64,000 bases of DNA, taken from the NCBI RefSeq assembly GCF_032362555.1, contig NC_083506.1, forward strand, positions 12,199,501-12,263,500. Reading direction: 5' to 3'. Source of the DNA: Amyelois transitella. Lineage: Eukaryota; Arthropoda; Insecta; Lepidoptera; Pyralidae. The position numbers and the translations under genes are program-made. Within the stretch, counting starts at the first letter, position 1. Every line of letters begins with the position of its first letter. The notes under the pieces were generated by a model that did no database searches, was not told the DNA's origin, and worked only from the letters and a program-made list of their open reading frames with translations. Positions 14,101-22,796 of this stretch are shown here, piece by piece.

Positions 14101-17100
14101 GGCGTAAATGCGATCAGCGCCCAATTCGCCCGCGTGGTCCACTCGGATTATCTTGTCCAGCTGGAAAAATTAAATTTGTAGTTATTTGAAGCGCGTTAGA
14201 ACAGTGTGTGTGTAAACTTTTTTAACTGAATCACAGGATTATCCATACTAATCCACGCTAATAATAATGAGAAAAGATTTTTATGTTTGTAATGAATACA
14301 CTCAAAACTATTGGCACTCCGGGATAAAAAGTACCTAGCCTATATATTATTCTGGGTCTTCAGCTACCTACATACCAAATTTCGTAATCGGTTCAGTAGT
14401 TTTTGCGTGAAAGAGTAACAAACATCCACACTGACATACTCACAAACTTTCGCATTTATAATATTAGTTAGTAGGATATACAGATAATTAGTATTAACCT
14501 TTAAGTAAAGTTTATTTCTCGCGTTAAACCACAAAGATGTGGTAGAAATAGCAGATCTCTCTCTTTCTTTGCGTGTTCCCAGTTGCACCCTCGGACACTT
14601 GTTTTGAGGAGCCCAGGGTTCGCTTAAAAGAAAACGACGTTAATTACAAAAGTAGATATTATAAAAAAAAGCGGTGAAATATTTAATCTATAACAGTTGA
14701 TAAATGGGTAAAAAAATGCTGTCGAATTGAGACCCCCTTTTTTAAGACGGGTAAGAACTTAACTAATCTTTCGAATTCATATCTCAGAAACTCCCAAAAG
14801 GAAAAAAATTTTAACTGAGCCCGTCAGTATGTTATACTTACATGTGGATTCTTGTTCCAACTGGGCATTTTGTGTGCTTGCCTAACTTGACACAACAACG
14901 CTGGTCTTCGAATCATTTTGGGTTATTCTGTAACAAAAATAAGCAAACTTTATAAAAAAAACAACTTGAGAAAACTTTCGTTATAAATATTAATACAATT
15001 TCTCTTCTTTGACAAAACCATCAAAATTGATTTTCAGAAAGGTTACAAGTAGAATCACCAAATAAATTAATTTTGTTTTTGATACAAAATTTCTGTGAAT
15101 GTTTCTTAAATCATTACATAATAGTTGTAAAGCAATAAAAATAATCAAATTACGGACGTCCTGGCAAAGGGTCAAGTCAAGAGTACCCGAAACCGCCGAG
15201 CTTGCATGAAGAGAGTTATGAATGTGGATGAAGCGAAGGAAGTATGCAGTATGCTGTTACATACATATTTTTAACACAATAAAAAAGTGGTATATACCAA
15301 AACCTGAATGTCTTATTTTAGCCTATACCGCCCCACTGATGGGCCAGCCTGGCTGAATGTCTTCTTATTAATTCATTTTTGTTTCAGGTTTATGTTCTCA
15401 GAAGTGTCTGAATGGCGGGAAGTGCATTCAGAAGGACATGTGTCAGTGTACAAAGGGTTACTATGGGTTAAGGTGTGAATTTTGTAAGTATATTAGCGAA
15501 TTATCTGTTAGCTATATCTGTGAAGAGTAAATATTACGTAGGAGCCTGTGTAAAGTGAAATACATTAAATTGTAAAGTCGGGGCCACATAAACCTCCAAC
15601 TGACTGCGACATCTTTACGAACTTGAACAGTCGATCTCTTCTTATTGATTTGTGTGCCGTGTGGTTCCCGACGTAGGAAATTAGCGCCATTTCTGTTCAA
15701 CTCTCTCTAAGAATAAAGGACTTAATGTAAAGGCTAACGGTAGCTACACTTCGGGTTCGCTTTCGCGCAAATGTTTAAAGCGTTGTTGTGATATCTTACT
15801 GTATATAGGTAAAAGGCATCCCGTACCTCTCATTTATAAACGTCAAGCAGAATTGCCACCCACTCAAAAAGTTTTGGATTCCCCACCACCTATCTAGTGA
15901 AGTATATCTATAAGTATAAATTAATTTATTATTTCAGCAAAATGCGTGATCCCCTGCCTGAACGGGGGCCGCTGTAAAGGTATAAACAAATGCCGGTGCC
16001 CGCTTCGCTTCGCGGGGAACCACTGCGAGGTGGCGCTGCGGGGGGGCGAGTGTACTCGCACGTGCCGCCACGGCGTGTGCGCGGGCGGCGTGTGCGAGTG
16101 CGAGCCGGGCTGGCGGGGGAAGAACTGCAGGCGGCCTTACGGTAACACATACAGCTGTGCTGCTCTATACAGGGCGAGCGCTGCGAGTGGCGAGTGTACT
16201 CGCACGTGCCGCCACGGCGTGTGCGCGGGCGGCGTGTGCGAGTGCGAGCCGGGCTGGCGGGGGAAGAACTGCAGGCGGCCTTACGGTAACACATACAGCT
16301 GTGCTGCTCTATACAGGGCGAGCGCTGCGAGTGGCGAGTGTACTCGCACGTGCCGCCACGGCGTGTGCGCGGGCGGCGTGTGCGAGTGCGAGCCGGGCTG
16401 GCGGGGGAAGAACTGCAGGCGGCCTTACGGTAACACATACAGCTGTGCTGCTCTATACAGGGCGAGCGCTGCGAGTGGCGAGTGTACTCGCACGTGCCGC
16501 CACGGCGTGTGCGCGGGCGGCGTGTGCGAGTGCGAGCCGGGCTGGCGGGGGAAGAACTGCAGGCGGCCTTACGGTAACACATACAGCTGTGCTGCTCTAT
16601 ACAGGGCGAGCGCTGCGAGTGGCGAGTGTACTCGCACGTGGCGCCACGGCGTGTGCGCGGGCGGCGTGTGCGAGTGCGAGCCGGGCTGGCGGGGGAAGAA
16701 CTGCAGGCGGCCTTACGGTAACACATACAGCTGTGCTGCTCTATACAGGGCGAGCGCTGCGAGTGGCGAGTGTACTCGCACGTGCCGCCACGGCGTGTGC
16801 GCGGGCGGCGTGTGCGAGTGCGAGCCGGGCTGGCGGGGGAAGAACTGCAGGCGGCCTTACGGTAACACATACAGCTGTGCTGCTCTATACAGGGCGAGCG
16901 CTGCGAGTGGCGAGTGTACTCGCACGTGCCGCCACGGCGTGTGCGCGGGCGGCGTGTGCGAGTGCGAGCCGGGCTGGCGGGGGAAGAACTGCAGGCGGCC
17001 TTACGGTAACACATACAGCTGTGCTGCTCTATACAGGGCGAGCGCTGCGAGTGGCGAGTGTACTCGCACGTGCCGCCACGGCGTGTGCGCGGGCGGCGTG

Positions 17101-18796
17101 TGCGAGTGCGAGCCGGGCTGGCGGGGGAAGAACTGCAGGCGGCCTTACGGTAACACATACAGCTGTGCTGCTCTATACAGGGCGAGCGCTGCGAGTGGCG
17201 AGTGTACTCGCACGTGCCGCCACGGCGTGTGCGCGGGCGGCGTGTGCGAGTGCGAGCCGGGCTGGCGGGGGAAGAACTGCAGGCGGCCTTACGGTAACAC
17301 ATACAGCTGTGCTGCTCTATACAGGGCGAGCGCTGCGAGTGGCGAGTGTACTCGCACGTGCCGCCACGGCGTGTGCGCGGGCGGCGTGTGCGAGTGCGAG
17401 CCGGGCTGGCGGGGGAAGAACTGCAGGCGGCCTTACGGTAACACATACAGCTGTGCTGCTCTATACAGGGCGAGCGCTGCGAGTGGCGAGTGTACTCGCA
17501 CGTGCCGCCACGGCGTGTGCGCGGGCGGCGTGTGCGAGTGCGAGCCGGGCTGGCGGGGGAAGAACTGCAGGCGGCCTTACGGTAACACATACAGCTGTGC
17601 TGCTCTATACAGGGCGAGCGCTGCGAGTGGCGAGTGTACTCGCACGTGCCGCCACGGCGTGTGCGCGGGCGGCGTGTGCGAGTGCGAGCCGGGCTGGCGG
17701 GGGAAGAACTGCAGGCGGCCTTACGGTAACACATACAGCTGTGCTGCTCTATACAGGGCGAGCGCTGCGAGTGGCGAGTGTACTCGCACGTGCCGCCACG
17801 GCGTGTGCGCGGGCGGCGTGTGCGAGTGCGAGCCGGGCTGGCGGGGGAAGAACTGCAGGCGGCCTTACGGTAACACATACAGCTGTGCTGCTCTATACAG
17901 GGCGAGCGCTGCGAGTGGCGAGTGTACTCGCACGTGCCGCCACGGCGTGTGCGCGGGCGGCGTGTGCGAGTGCGAGCCGGGCTGGCGGGGGAAGAACTGC
18001 AGGCGGCCTTACGGTAACACATACAGCTGTGCTGCTCTATACAGGGCGAGCGCTGCGAGTGGCGAGTGTACTCGCACGTGCCGCCACGGCGTGTGCGCGG
18101 GCGGCGTGTGCGAGTGCGAGCCGGGCTGGCGGGGGAAGAACTGCAGGCGGCCTTACGGTAACACATACAGCTGTGCTGCTCTATACAGGGCGAGCGCTGC
18201 GAGTGGCGAGTGTACTCGCACGTGGCGCCACGGCGTGTGCGCGGGCGGCGTGTGCGAGTGCGAGCCGGGCTGGCGGGGGAAGAACTGCAGGCGGCCTTAC
18301 GGTAACACATACAGCTGTGCTGCTCTATACAGGGCGAGCGCTGCGAGTGGCGAGTGTACTCGCACGTGGCGCCACGGCGTGTGCGCGGGCGGCGTGTGCG
18401 AGTGCGAGCCGGGCTGGCGGGGGAAGAACTGCAGGCGGCCTTACGGTAACACATACAGCTGTGCTGCTCTATACAGGGCGAGCGCTGCGAGTGGCGAGTG
18501 TACTCGCACGTGCCGACACATGTGGAGTGTGACGTGTCAAAAGAGAGATATTATAGGCTAGGTTACAATTTAACACAATCCTGCATAAAATAACTTATCA
18601 CTATAATCAGGAACCTGCTGTAGAAGAAGTGGTGAAACTTTGTAATACTTTCATTTAATATTTATCTATCTAAAAGCTGACAGCTGGTTTACGAAACTTT
18701 AAATTTGTATATTTTAAATTTTTTTAAACCCAATTACATATGTTTATTTTGTTTCCAGCTTCATCTGAAGAATCCAGTGAACACAGAAGGTTTTGA
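5198..18796 (+). CDS. shf: Shifted / WIF1-like secreted protein (WIF domain plus EGF repeats)
   Basis: Secreted WIF1-family protein. Drosophila Shifted helps Hedgehog spread with heparan-sulfate proteoglycans; vertebrate WIF1 binds Wnt. Coding exons: 5198-5366, 6772-7011, 7491-7637, 10796-10996, 15388-15483, 15938-16141, 18759-18796. All introns are phase 1 and the sum is 1095 nt (364 residues). Residues 1-27 form a signal peptide with a Leu/Ala-rich core. The WIF domain spans roughly residues 40-183, from DISLWIDERQVRMF to its two cysteines in LPCMGN and KKECAQ. Five EGF modules follow, with CXNGG-type motifs (CMNGGNC, CLNGGKC, CLNGGRC). The last exon gives ASSEESSEHRRF then TGA. Exons 1 and 6 both have tandemly repeated 3' ends including the donor. 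If later exon-6 donors are used, the protein grows by 48 residues per unit up to about 1132. Intron 4 contains COQ7 on the other strand. Start chosen for the signal peptide. The family call is secure; the splice choice at exon 6 is not. Confidence 0.9.
5287..5784 (+). repeat. 138-bp tandem array (four copies) over shifted exon 1 end and donor
   Basis: Copies start at 5287, 5425, 5563 and 5701 (exact 138-bp steps); the fourth is partial. Each unit holds about 80 bp of exon 1 (KEPEP...RQVRMFS) followed by a GTAAG donor and about 58 bp of intron. Only copy 1 is continuous with the start codon; its donor is at 5367. Reading past it meets TAA (AAG AAC TAA), so copies 2-4 are not a coding extension. 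Each later copy is preceded by an acceptor-like ATTTTAG, but entry there in phase 1 gives an early TGA. Copy 1 differs at several bases (GCCGGACGCGCGG against GCCCGAAGCTCGG). Confidence 0.95.
5875..6155 (+). mobile_element. Helitron-like non-autonomous element (Lep1-type)
   Basis: Begins with TCTATACTAATAT...AAGCTGAAGAGTTTG and ends with GACGAAGTCGCGGGCACAGCTAGT. The same body recurs across the window in both orientations. No inverted termini or target duplication are evident, and copies end in CTAGT, which fits Helitron-like insertion. The resemblance to the lepidopteran Lep1 family is from memory. Confidence 0.6.
6226..6302 (-). mobile_element. LINE 3' tail fragment with ATGT microsatellite
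   Basis: Minus-strand copy of a recurrent tail: GTAGTCTCTGCCTACCCC, then GGGAAAGAGGCGTGATTTTA, then an ATGT run (CATA on plus). Longer copies at 23335 and 45000 carry reverse-transcriptase C-terminal coding relics before this tail. Confidence 0.5.
6520..6630 (-). mobile_element. SINE-like repeat fragment
   Basis: Reverse-oriented 3' part of the commonest repeat in the window: the CTGTCTACTCCGCAAGGGAT-like motif and GACTGTT box, followed in full copies by GACGTG and an ATGT tail. Decayed. Confidence 0.5.
7247..7400 (-). mobile_element. LINE 3' tail fragment
   Basis: Minus-strand copy of the GGGAAAGAGGCGTGATTTAT tail, followed by sequence shared with 724-822 and 13500-13600 (TCTCTGCCAGTC). 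It lies in shifted intron 2. Confidence 0.4.
8366..8815 (+). mobile_element. Two adjacent Helitron-like copies in the same orientation
   Basis: The first copy runs about 8366-8565 and lacks its 3' end; the second runs about 8568-8815 and ends in GGCACAGCTAGTAT. Both carry AAGCTGAAGAGTTTGTTTG and the AATAGACCATTTAT...GAAGGCTTTAGGCTATAT core. They lie in shifted intron 3. Confidence 0.6.
9005..9180 (+). mobile_element. Helitron-like relic, second sequence family
   Basis: AAAGTCTGTCTGTCTGTTCC start, GGACCGATTAGATTAAAATT middle and GGAGCCGCGGGCG...CGCTAGTTT end. The layout matches the other CTAGT-ending elements but the body differs. Confidence 0.4.
9727..9930 (+). mobile_element. tRNA-derived SINE
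   Basis: An internal Pol III A box (TGGCGCATCGGTAGTGCGC) and B box (GAGTTCGAATCCCGGCC) are correctly spaced. They are followed by a non-tRNA body (GATGAGAAACGAACTTTCC...GTTTATC) and a CTAACACAATCTGT tail. Related copies at 24316 and 36455. It is not a tRNA gene because no full cloverleaf can be drawn. Confidence 0.7.
11208..11255. repeat. Perfect 21-bp inverted repeat (hairpin)
   Basis: Arms 11208-11228 and 11235-11255 are exact reverse complements, separated by the 6-nt loop GGTTAA. AT-rich, within shifted intron 4 and downstream of COQ7. Shorter than a typical microRNA precursor. Confidence 0.85.
11679..14916 (-). CDS. COQ7: COQ7, 5-demethoxyubiquinone hydroxylase (mitochondrial)
   Basis: Hydroxylates 5-demethoxyubiquinone in coenzyme Q synthesis at the inner mitochondrial membrane (CLK-1/CAT5 family). 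Exons in transcript order: 14842-14916, 13932-14160, 12835-13011, 11679-11779. They total 582 nt (193 residues); phases 0, 1 and 1 join cleanly. The first 25 residues are basic (MIRRPALLCQVR), consistent with a mitochondrial presequence. Di-iron ligand motifs are present in order: DHAGELGADR, an EIKH ExxH, a Glu in AVET, and DEEQEHHD with GIDHGAE. Other landmarks are RVRPTVLTPLWNVAGFALGAG and the C-terminal GCKVAIAISKKI. The length fits the family. The gene lies entirely in intron 4 of the opposite-strand shifted gene. The end of exon 3 with its donor is repeated downstream in a four-copy array. The identification is very strong. Confidence 0.95.
11822..12098 (+). mobile_element. SINE-like repeat, near full length
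   Basis: Head GCCCGTGTGGCTCCCGGC; middle CCATGGATGTCGTAAAAGGC; then GGCGATGG, CTGTCACTATTT, and tail TACCCCGCAAGGGATATATG...CGTGACCATATGTATGTATG. It lies in the last intron of COQ7, antisense to it. Confidence 0.75.
12340..12893 (-). repeat. 139-140-bp tandem array (four copies) over COQ7 exon 3 end and donor
   Basis: The exon/intron junction (TTTACCTGTATCG on plus) recurs at 12411, 12550, 12690 and 12830. The copy at 12835 belongs to the real exon 3; the other three are downstream in transcript order. Each unit holds about 59 bp of exon end (EILKTITKFRDEEQEHHDT), the GTAAAT donor and about 80 bp of intron including CTCCAGAGTGGTGAG. Copies differ by small changes. The architecture matches the two arrays in shifted. 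Confidence 0.92.
13040..13285 (-). mobile_element. Helitron-like element (Lep1-type)
   Basis: Reverse copy starting ACTAGCTGTGCCCGCGACTT and running through TTGAACCAGTAGTTCCTGAG to AACAAACAAA. It lies in COQ7 intron 2. Confidence 0.6.
13290..13605 (+). mobile_element. LINE 3' UTR relics
   Basis: Two abutting pieces. The first has a CCGCCATTGTACATATTC...TGTGCAATAAAGAGTTTAC tail typical of a non-LTR 3' end. The second (13500-13605) matches 724-822: AAAATGTACAATAGGTGGAC, TTCTCTGCCAGTCGAA and GGATGTACGG. There is no intact ORF. Confidence 0.4.
14235..14482 (+). mobile_element. Helitron-like relic, third sequence family
   Basis: Contains ACCTACATACCAAATTTCGT, TCGGTTCAGTAGTTTTTGCG, AACAAACATCCACACTGACA and a TTTATAATATTAGTTAGTAG end. 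Shared with 30170-30372 and 37894-38105. It lies in COQ7 intron 1. Confidence 0.45.
15145..15255 (+). mobile_element. LINE reverse-transcriptase C-terminal relic
   Basis: ACGGACGTCCTGGCAAAGGG followed by codons for a CMKRVMNVDEAKEVCS-like stretch, homologous to 23386-23540 and to minus-strand copies at 45000 and 49340. Truncated at both ends. It lies just upstream of shifted exon 5. Confidence 0.5.
16045..18510 (+). repeat. 144-bp tandem array (17 full copies) over shifted exon 6 EGF module and donor
   Basis: GGCGAGTGTACTCGC recurs at 16045 and every 144 bp to 18349; a partial 18th unit at 18493 diverges after CGTGCCG. Each unit encodes one six-cysteine EGF module (ECTRTCRHGVCAGGVCEC then PGWRGKNC), a donor (TACG|GTAACA at 16142 + 144k) and about 47 bp that continue in frame as GNTYSCAALYRASAAS. 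With 48 codons and no stop, the array reads through on the plus frame to 18561; a second plus frame and a minus frame are also open. Copies 5, 16 and 17 have CGTGGCGC instead of CGTGCCGC, replacing the second EGF cysteine by tryptophan. Near-identity points to recent expansion or homogenisation; assembly copy number should be treated as approximate. Confidence 0.95.
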
Positions 18797-18971
18797 CAAA
18801 ATGATTTTCCAATGCAAGGGAAGTTGAAGACAAGCTTACTTAATAAGTGATAATGTGATTTCTTTAATTTTATTATACTTTTATGTATAATTTCTACTTC
18901 TTGTAAATGTAATATTAATAATTAGTCATTTCGATTGTAAGGATAGGTTAGACTTATAAAAAATGCAATAT

Positions 18972-18977
18972 AATAAA
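18972..18977 (+). terminator. Poly(A) signal of shifted-like gene
   Basis: AATAAA about 175 bp after the TGA at 18794-18796; the 3' UTR between is AT-rich and unique-looking. It is the first canonical hexamer after the stop. Confidence 0.5.
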
Positions 18978-19369
18978 AAAATACAGAGATCATACATGTT
19001 GTCCTTCATTCACCACCCTCAAAAAAGATCTGTCACTGGCATTGTAGCAGAAAAACGAATGGACTGATTTTGATGTATTTTCATTATTCAAAATCTTTAT
19101 TTTTAGGATAGTTCTTATCTCTTATCATCATTGGGCTTAAACCCTTGTTGCGTCTTTTCTGACAAGTATGGGTTTAGCCTATTTATATTATATACAAACA
19201 TACATAGCATATAAAAATGACAATATTCCAAGAATGTGCCCTGCATGTCCTTAACCTACACACTGAAGGACCTGTATGATGCTTCTGATAAAGCCATATT
19301 TGTGTTGACAGTCTGGTCTTAGCATATATGAGAGTCTACACCTGATGAATAAGGGTGAGTCAGTTTATT

Positions 19370-19535
19370 ACATACATATAGTCACGTCTATATCCCTTGC
19401 AGGGTAGACGGAGTCGTGGTCAGCTGTATGGCCTTGTGATGGAATTGATATTCAAATAGTGACAGGTTGCTAACCCATCGCCTATAAGAGGAATCCTAAC
19501 TTTGTAAGCCTATCCCTTAGTTCCCTTTACAGGTA
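19370..19535 (-). mobile_element. SINE-like repeat fragment
   Basis: Reverse copy with CATACATATAGTCACGTCTA, GACAGGTTGCTAACCCATCG and TTTGTAAGCCTATCCCTTAG. The rest of 19.0-20.6 kb is AT-rich with no gene signal that I can see. Confidence 0.6.
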
Positions 19536-20754
19536 ATTGCATCCTTTAATTGAAGTCAGATTACAAGTTTAGTTGTAATACAGGGCTGAACATGTAACTT
19601 GAACATCAAATTTCGACTTAATGATTTTTACAGGTCAAGTGGAAAGTCAAAATTTGAGGCTTACAATTTTTTCTTAGATACAATAACCTACAAATATTGA
19701 ATTAATTGGTAGGGTAGATGTATGTAGGTAAGTAAGCATTTTATGTTACTCAACAAAAATTTTCTTCCTCATCAGTGAAAAATTAATGGTTTCTGCTTTA
19801 ATAGTGGAATGCCTAGGTGAACTAGGGAGACAAAAAAGTTGCCGGGGAACTCCAAAGAAACAGAAAAGACAATATTTCTATATAGATAAATTAAGTGGTT
19901 TTATGGGAGAGAAACAGATAATAATTTCTAATGAAAAGGGGAAAGGAATGTTGCCTAAAAAATGAAGATAGAACATATTAGAATACATTTCAAAAATATA
20001 ATTTGGAATTCAACAACCAGGACTAAAGCAGGATGAACAATAGAATTCGGATAATTTTATCTTCGACAACCCAAACTCTACGTGACTGATACTAGATACA
20101 AATCTGATTTCAATAACTCAGCATTGTATACACTTCTCAAAACATTGTCCACTTTCACCAAAGGAAAACTTATTGACATTCCGATTAATATAGTAAAAAA
20201 TATCTGGAATCCAGCGATACAATTACTTTCAATGATTAAAAAATAACATTGATAAAAAAAAATAGATTGAAATAGAAATACCTAAAAGCAAGTTGTGCAT
20301 AAAGTTTGCTTCAAAGTTTTTATAATCATATGATGCATAAAACTTTACTTACGGAATAATATTTTAACACGGATTAACTTCTTATGTAAGTATATTATTG
20401 CACAATGTTATAAAATAGAAAGCATTAATATTTAGATGCACAAACAAATTTTATTTTCATCAACACAGAATGTTTACAAATTGTGAACTAAGAAAATGAC
20501 ATTTCTAATGTCAAAAGCTTCAGGAAAACTTCTGCAGATGACGCCACTGCATGACAAATTGATCAATGTTTTCGAAAATAAACTTGGAATTTTTCATGAA
20601 GGTGCGGGCTTAAAGAGTATAAATAATCCCCTTACATTATTAAATCCACACAGCGGTGAGTAAATTTAGAAAATATCACTAATTTGTAACTGAAAAATTA
20701 ATTCAACCCCCCCTCAGATAGAGGGGAGATTTCCCTTTCCTTGCGAAAAATCAC

Positions 20755-21002
20755 ACCGCGCAGACTCGGACAAAATGGCGACCCGAAAGTATGAAGTTTA
20801 TGCCGACCATGTACTCCGTTTGCCGATCGATAATAATGGAGGATTTGGATTTTTCGGGGTCCTTGGTGCACTCCGTGAATTTTGTGATTTCAGTGTCTGG
20901 ATAAGTGCTAAAGTCTTTAAAAGTGCTCTACTGGAGCGGTTACATCACCGCAAATTCAGAAGACTTCAATTTGGATCTCAAAATGTGTTTCAAATCACGC
21001 AG
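20755..21002 (+). promoter_or_regulatory. Candidate promoter / 5' UTR exon of erect wing (NRF1) gene
   Basis: A GC-richer patch with CGCGCAGACTCGG and an ATG in ACAAAATGGCG at 20775, ending in donor CGCAG|GTGCGT (21002). An acceptor at 22742 (TTCAACAG|ATAATTTTTCC) precedes the chosen NRF1 start. If 20775 is used, the reading frame reaches TGA soon after that splice, so I treat it as a 5' UTR with an upstream ORF. An alternative donor (AGCG|GTGAGT) lies near 20653. Inferred from composition and splice motifs only. Confidence 0.35.
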
Positions 21003-22363
21003 GTGCGTACGCAGCCGTAGTCTTTCTATTCTGTCTGGGCCTGCTCGAACGCGCGACTCCCCTTCATGATGGCCATTCATTTGGGCTTATCCTTTTACGC
21101 CGCCGCAAAAGAGTTTGCGTCATTCGTCTTCGATAGCGAGCCGCCGCAGTGAACCCCATGAAATGCATTCACACGGAGCATTCGATAAAAATGCGTCATA
21201 TATATTACGTGCAGCATCGATGCATTGTTTCAAATAAAGTGATTGCACTTGAATAATGGGGACATCATAGCATATTCTGATGGGGCAGCTTAGCTAGTGT
21301 TTCAAAGATTTCTAGGGCGAGCTATGGTTCGATTTTGGCTTTGTTGAGGGGTGATTGTGTGGGAAGCTAAAGTATTGATTTTTCTGAGTTAGCTGCCTAC
21401 ACAATAGAATAGGTAGCAGGGTTAATATCGACTATGTAAATTTAGTCGTAGTTCGAGGTGATTCAGCTATTATTCTAATCATAATGTTACTTCAAATTGG
21501 AATGAAATATAAATTACTAAAGATTGGAACACTCCATCTCCTATTTACGTGACTTCTTCATGTCTTACTAATATAACCAGCATTACTAGGGTCTTTTAAT
21601 ATACATAAGAAACATTTAACCAGATCCAGACACAAAAAATAAATGTATATCCAAACTCTAAGAGTGAAAGGTCCTCCCAACAAGAGCAATATGATATAAC
21701 ACCAACACTATTGATTTTACTATCAAGGACATCTTAGACTTAGCAACAAATTTATCTGCCTGATAATAGGAAAGATCAGTTTATTGACCTGTGTGTGAAA
21801 GTAAATTCCACAGTTGATTTGAATGAATGCTTTTATTTACTGAGCATAAGTAAGTACTAATATGTATAGTGACAGAAGAGACGATAAACATATGCTGTTT
21901 GTATTTTGGCATATAAACAATATTAGTTTTTACTATATTATGAGACGCACATCAAAATTGAAATAATTACTATTGTTAAAGAATGTCATAGGCCATTAAT
22001 TATGGTCTATGTCTAAACATCTTTCTTCTTACTCTCATAATCCATACAATAATCTCAAAACCAACATTTCTTAAGAGAATTAATAAACTTATGAAGAAAA
22101 AATAAAGATGAGAGTGATTATACATATAGTACCTTACACTACAGTAAAATAACTTACACATAAAATAAAATTGGCGACTCCCTGGGTACCAATGTGATCA
22201 TAGCACACAAATATAATAGTACATACTTACAATCTATATCAAGTCTTCTTGCTCCTGGCATGAGTCCCTGTTACATCCGCACCATTCTGGAAGAAGCTTA
22301 GCATTCACCATAGATCCTGGACGCAGGTTTTTTCACAAAGAAACTCTTATTTGACCTTTGCAT

Positions 22364-22515
22364 ACATACATACATATGGTCATGTTTATATCCCTTATGG
22401 AGTAGACAGAGCCAACAGTCTTCAAAAGATGGATAGGCCATGCTCAGCTATTTGGCTTAATGATAGCATTGAGATTCAAATAGTGACAGGTTGCTAGCCC
22501 ATCGCCTAAAAAAAT
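22364..22515 (-). mobile_element. SINE-like repeat fragment
   Basis: Reverse copy: CATACATACATATGGTCATG, TAGACAGAGCCAACAGTCTT, TTGGCTTAATGATAG, GACAGGTTGCTAGCCCATCG. Truncated after the GGCGATGG box. Confidence 0.65.
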
Positions 22516-22796
22516 TATTCATTCAGTTGTGTGAATACCTAGGTTTCCTCACAATATTTTCTCTCTCCGTAAGAGCATTGCTTAGAGCTCAAACTAATGT
22601 ACGTAACTCAGAAAAGAGTCATAGGACATGGCTGAGATGAATGTAGGATTTAAACCGGTGCCCCCTATGCATTACTAGGGCATCTTAATCATACCACTGC
22701 CTACTCCTTATTGTCAGTTACAATGATTTATTTTGTTCAACAGATAATTTTTCCTCGCTGAAAAGTTGGTAAAAAAACCTCCCTAGAGGTTCTCCA

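Noticed and set aside
15929-18454. 841-codon minus-strand ORF and 791-codon second plus-frame ORF over the array
   Set aside because: They follow from repetition of a stop-free 144-bp unit. The EGF cysteine pattern supports only the frame continuous with shifted exon 6.
20775-21020. 81-codon ORF as the NRF1 N-terminus
   Set aside because: Splicing from 21002 to 22743 puts a TGA soon after the junction, and the family's acidic N-terminus is supplied by 22797 onward. Treated as 5' UTR.
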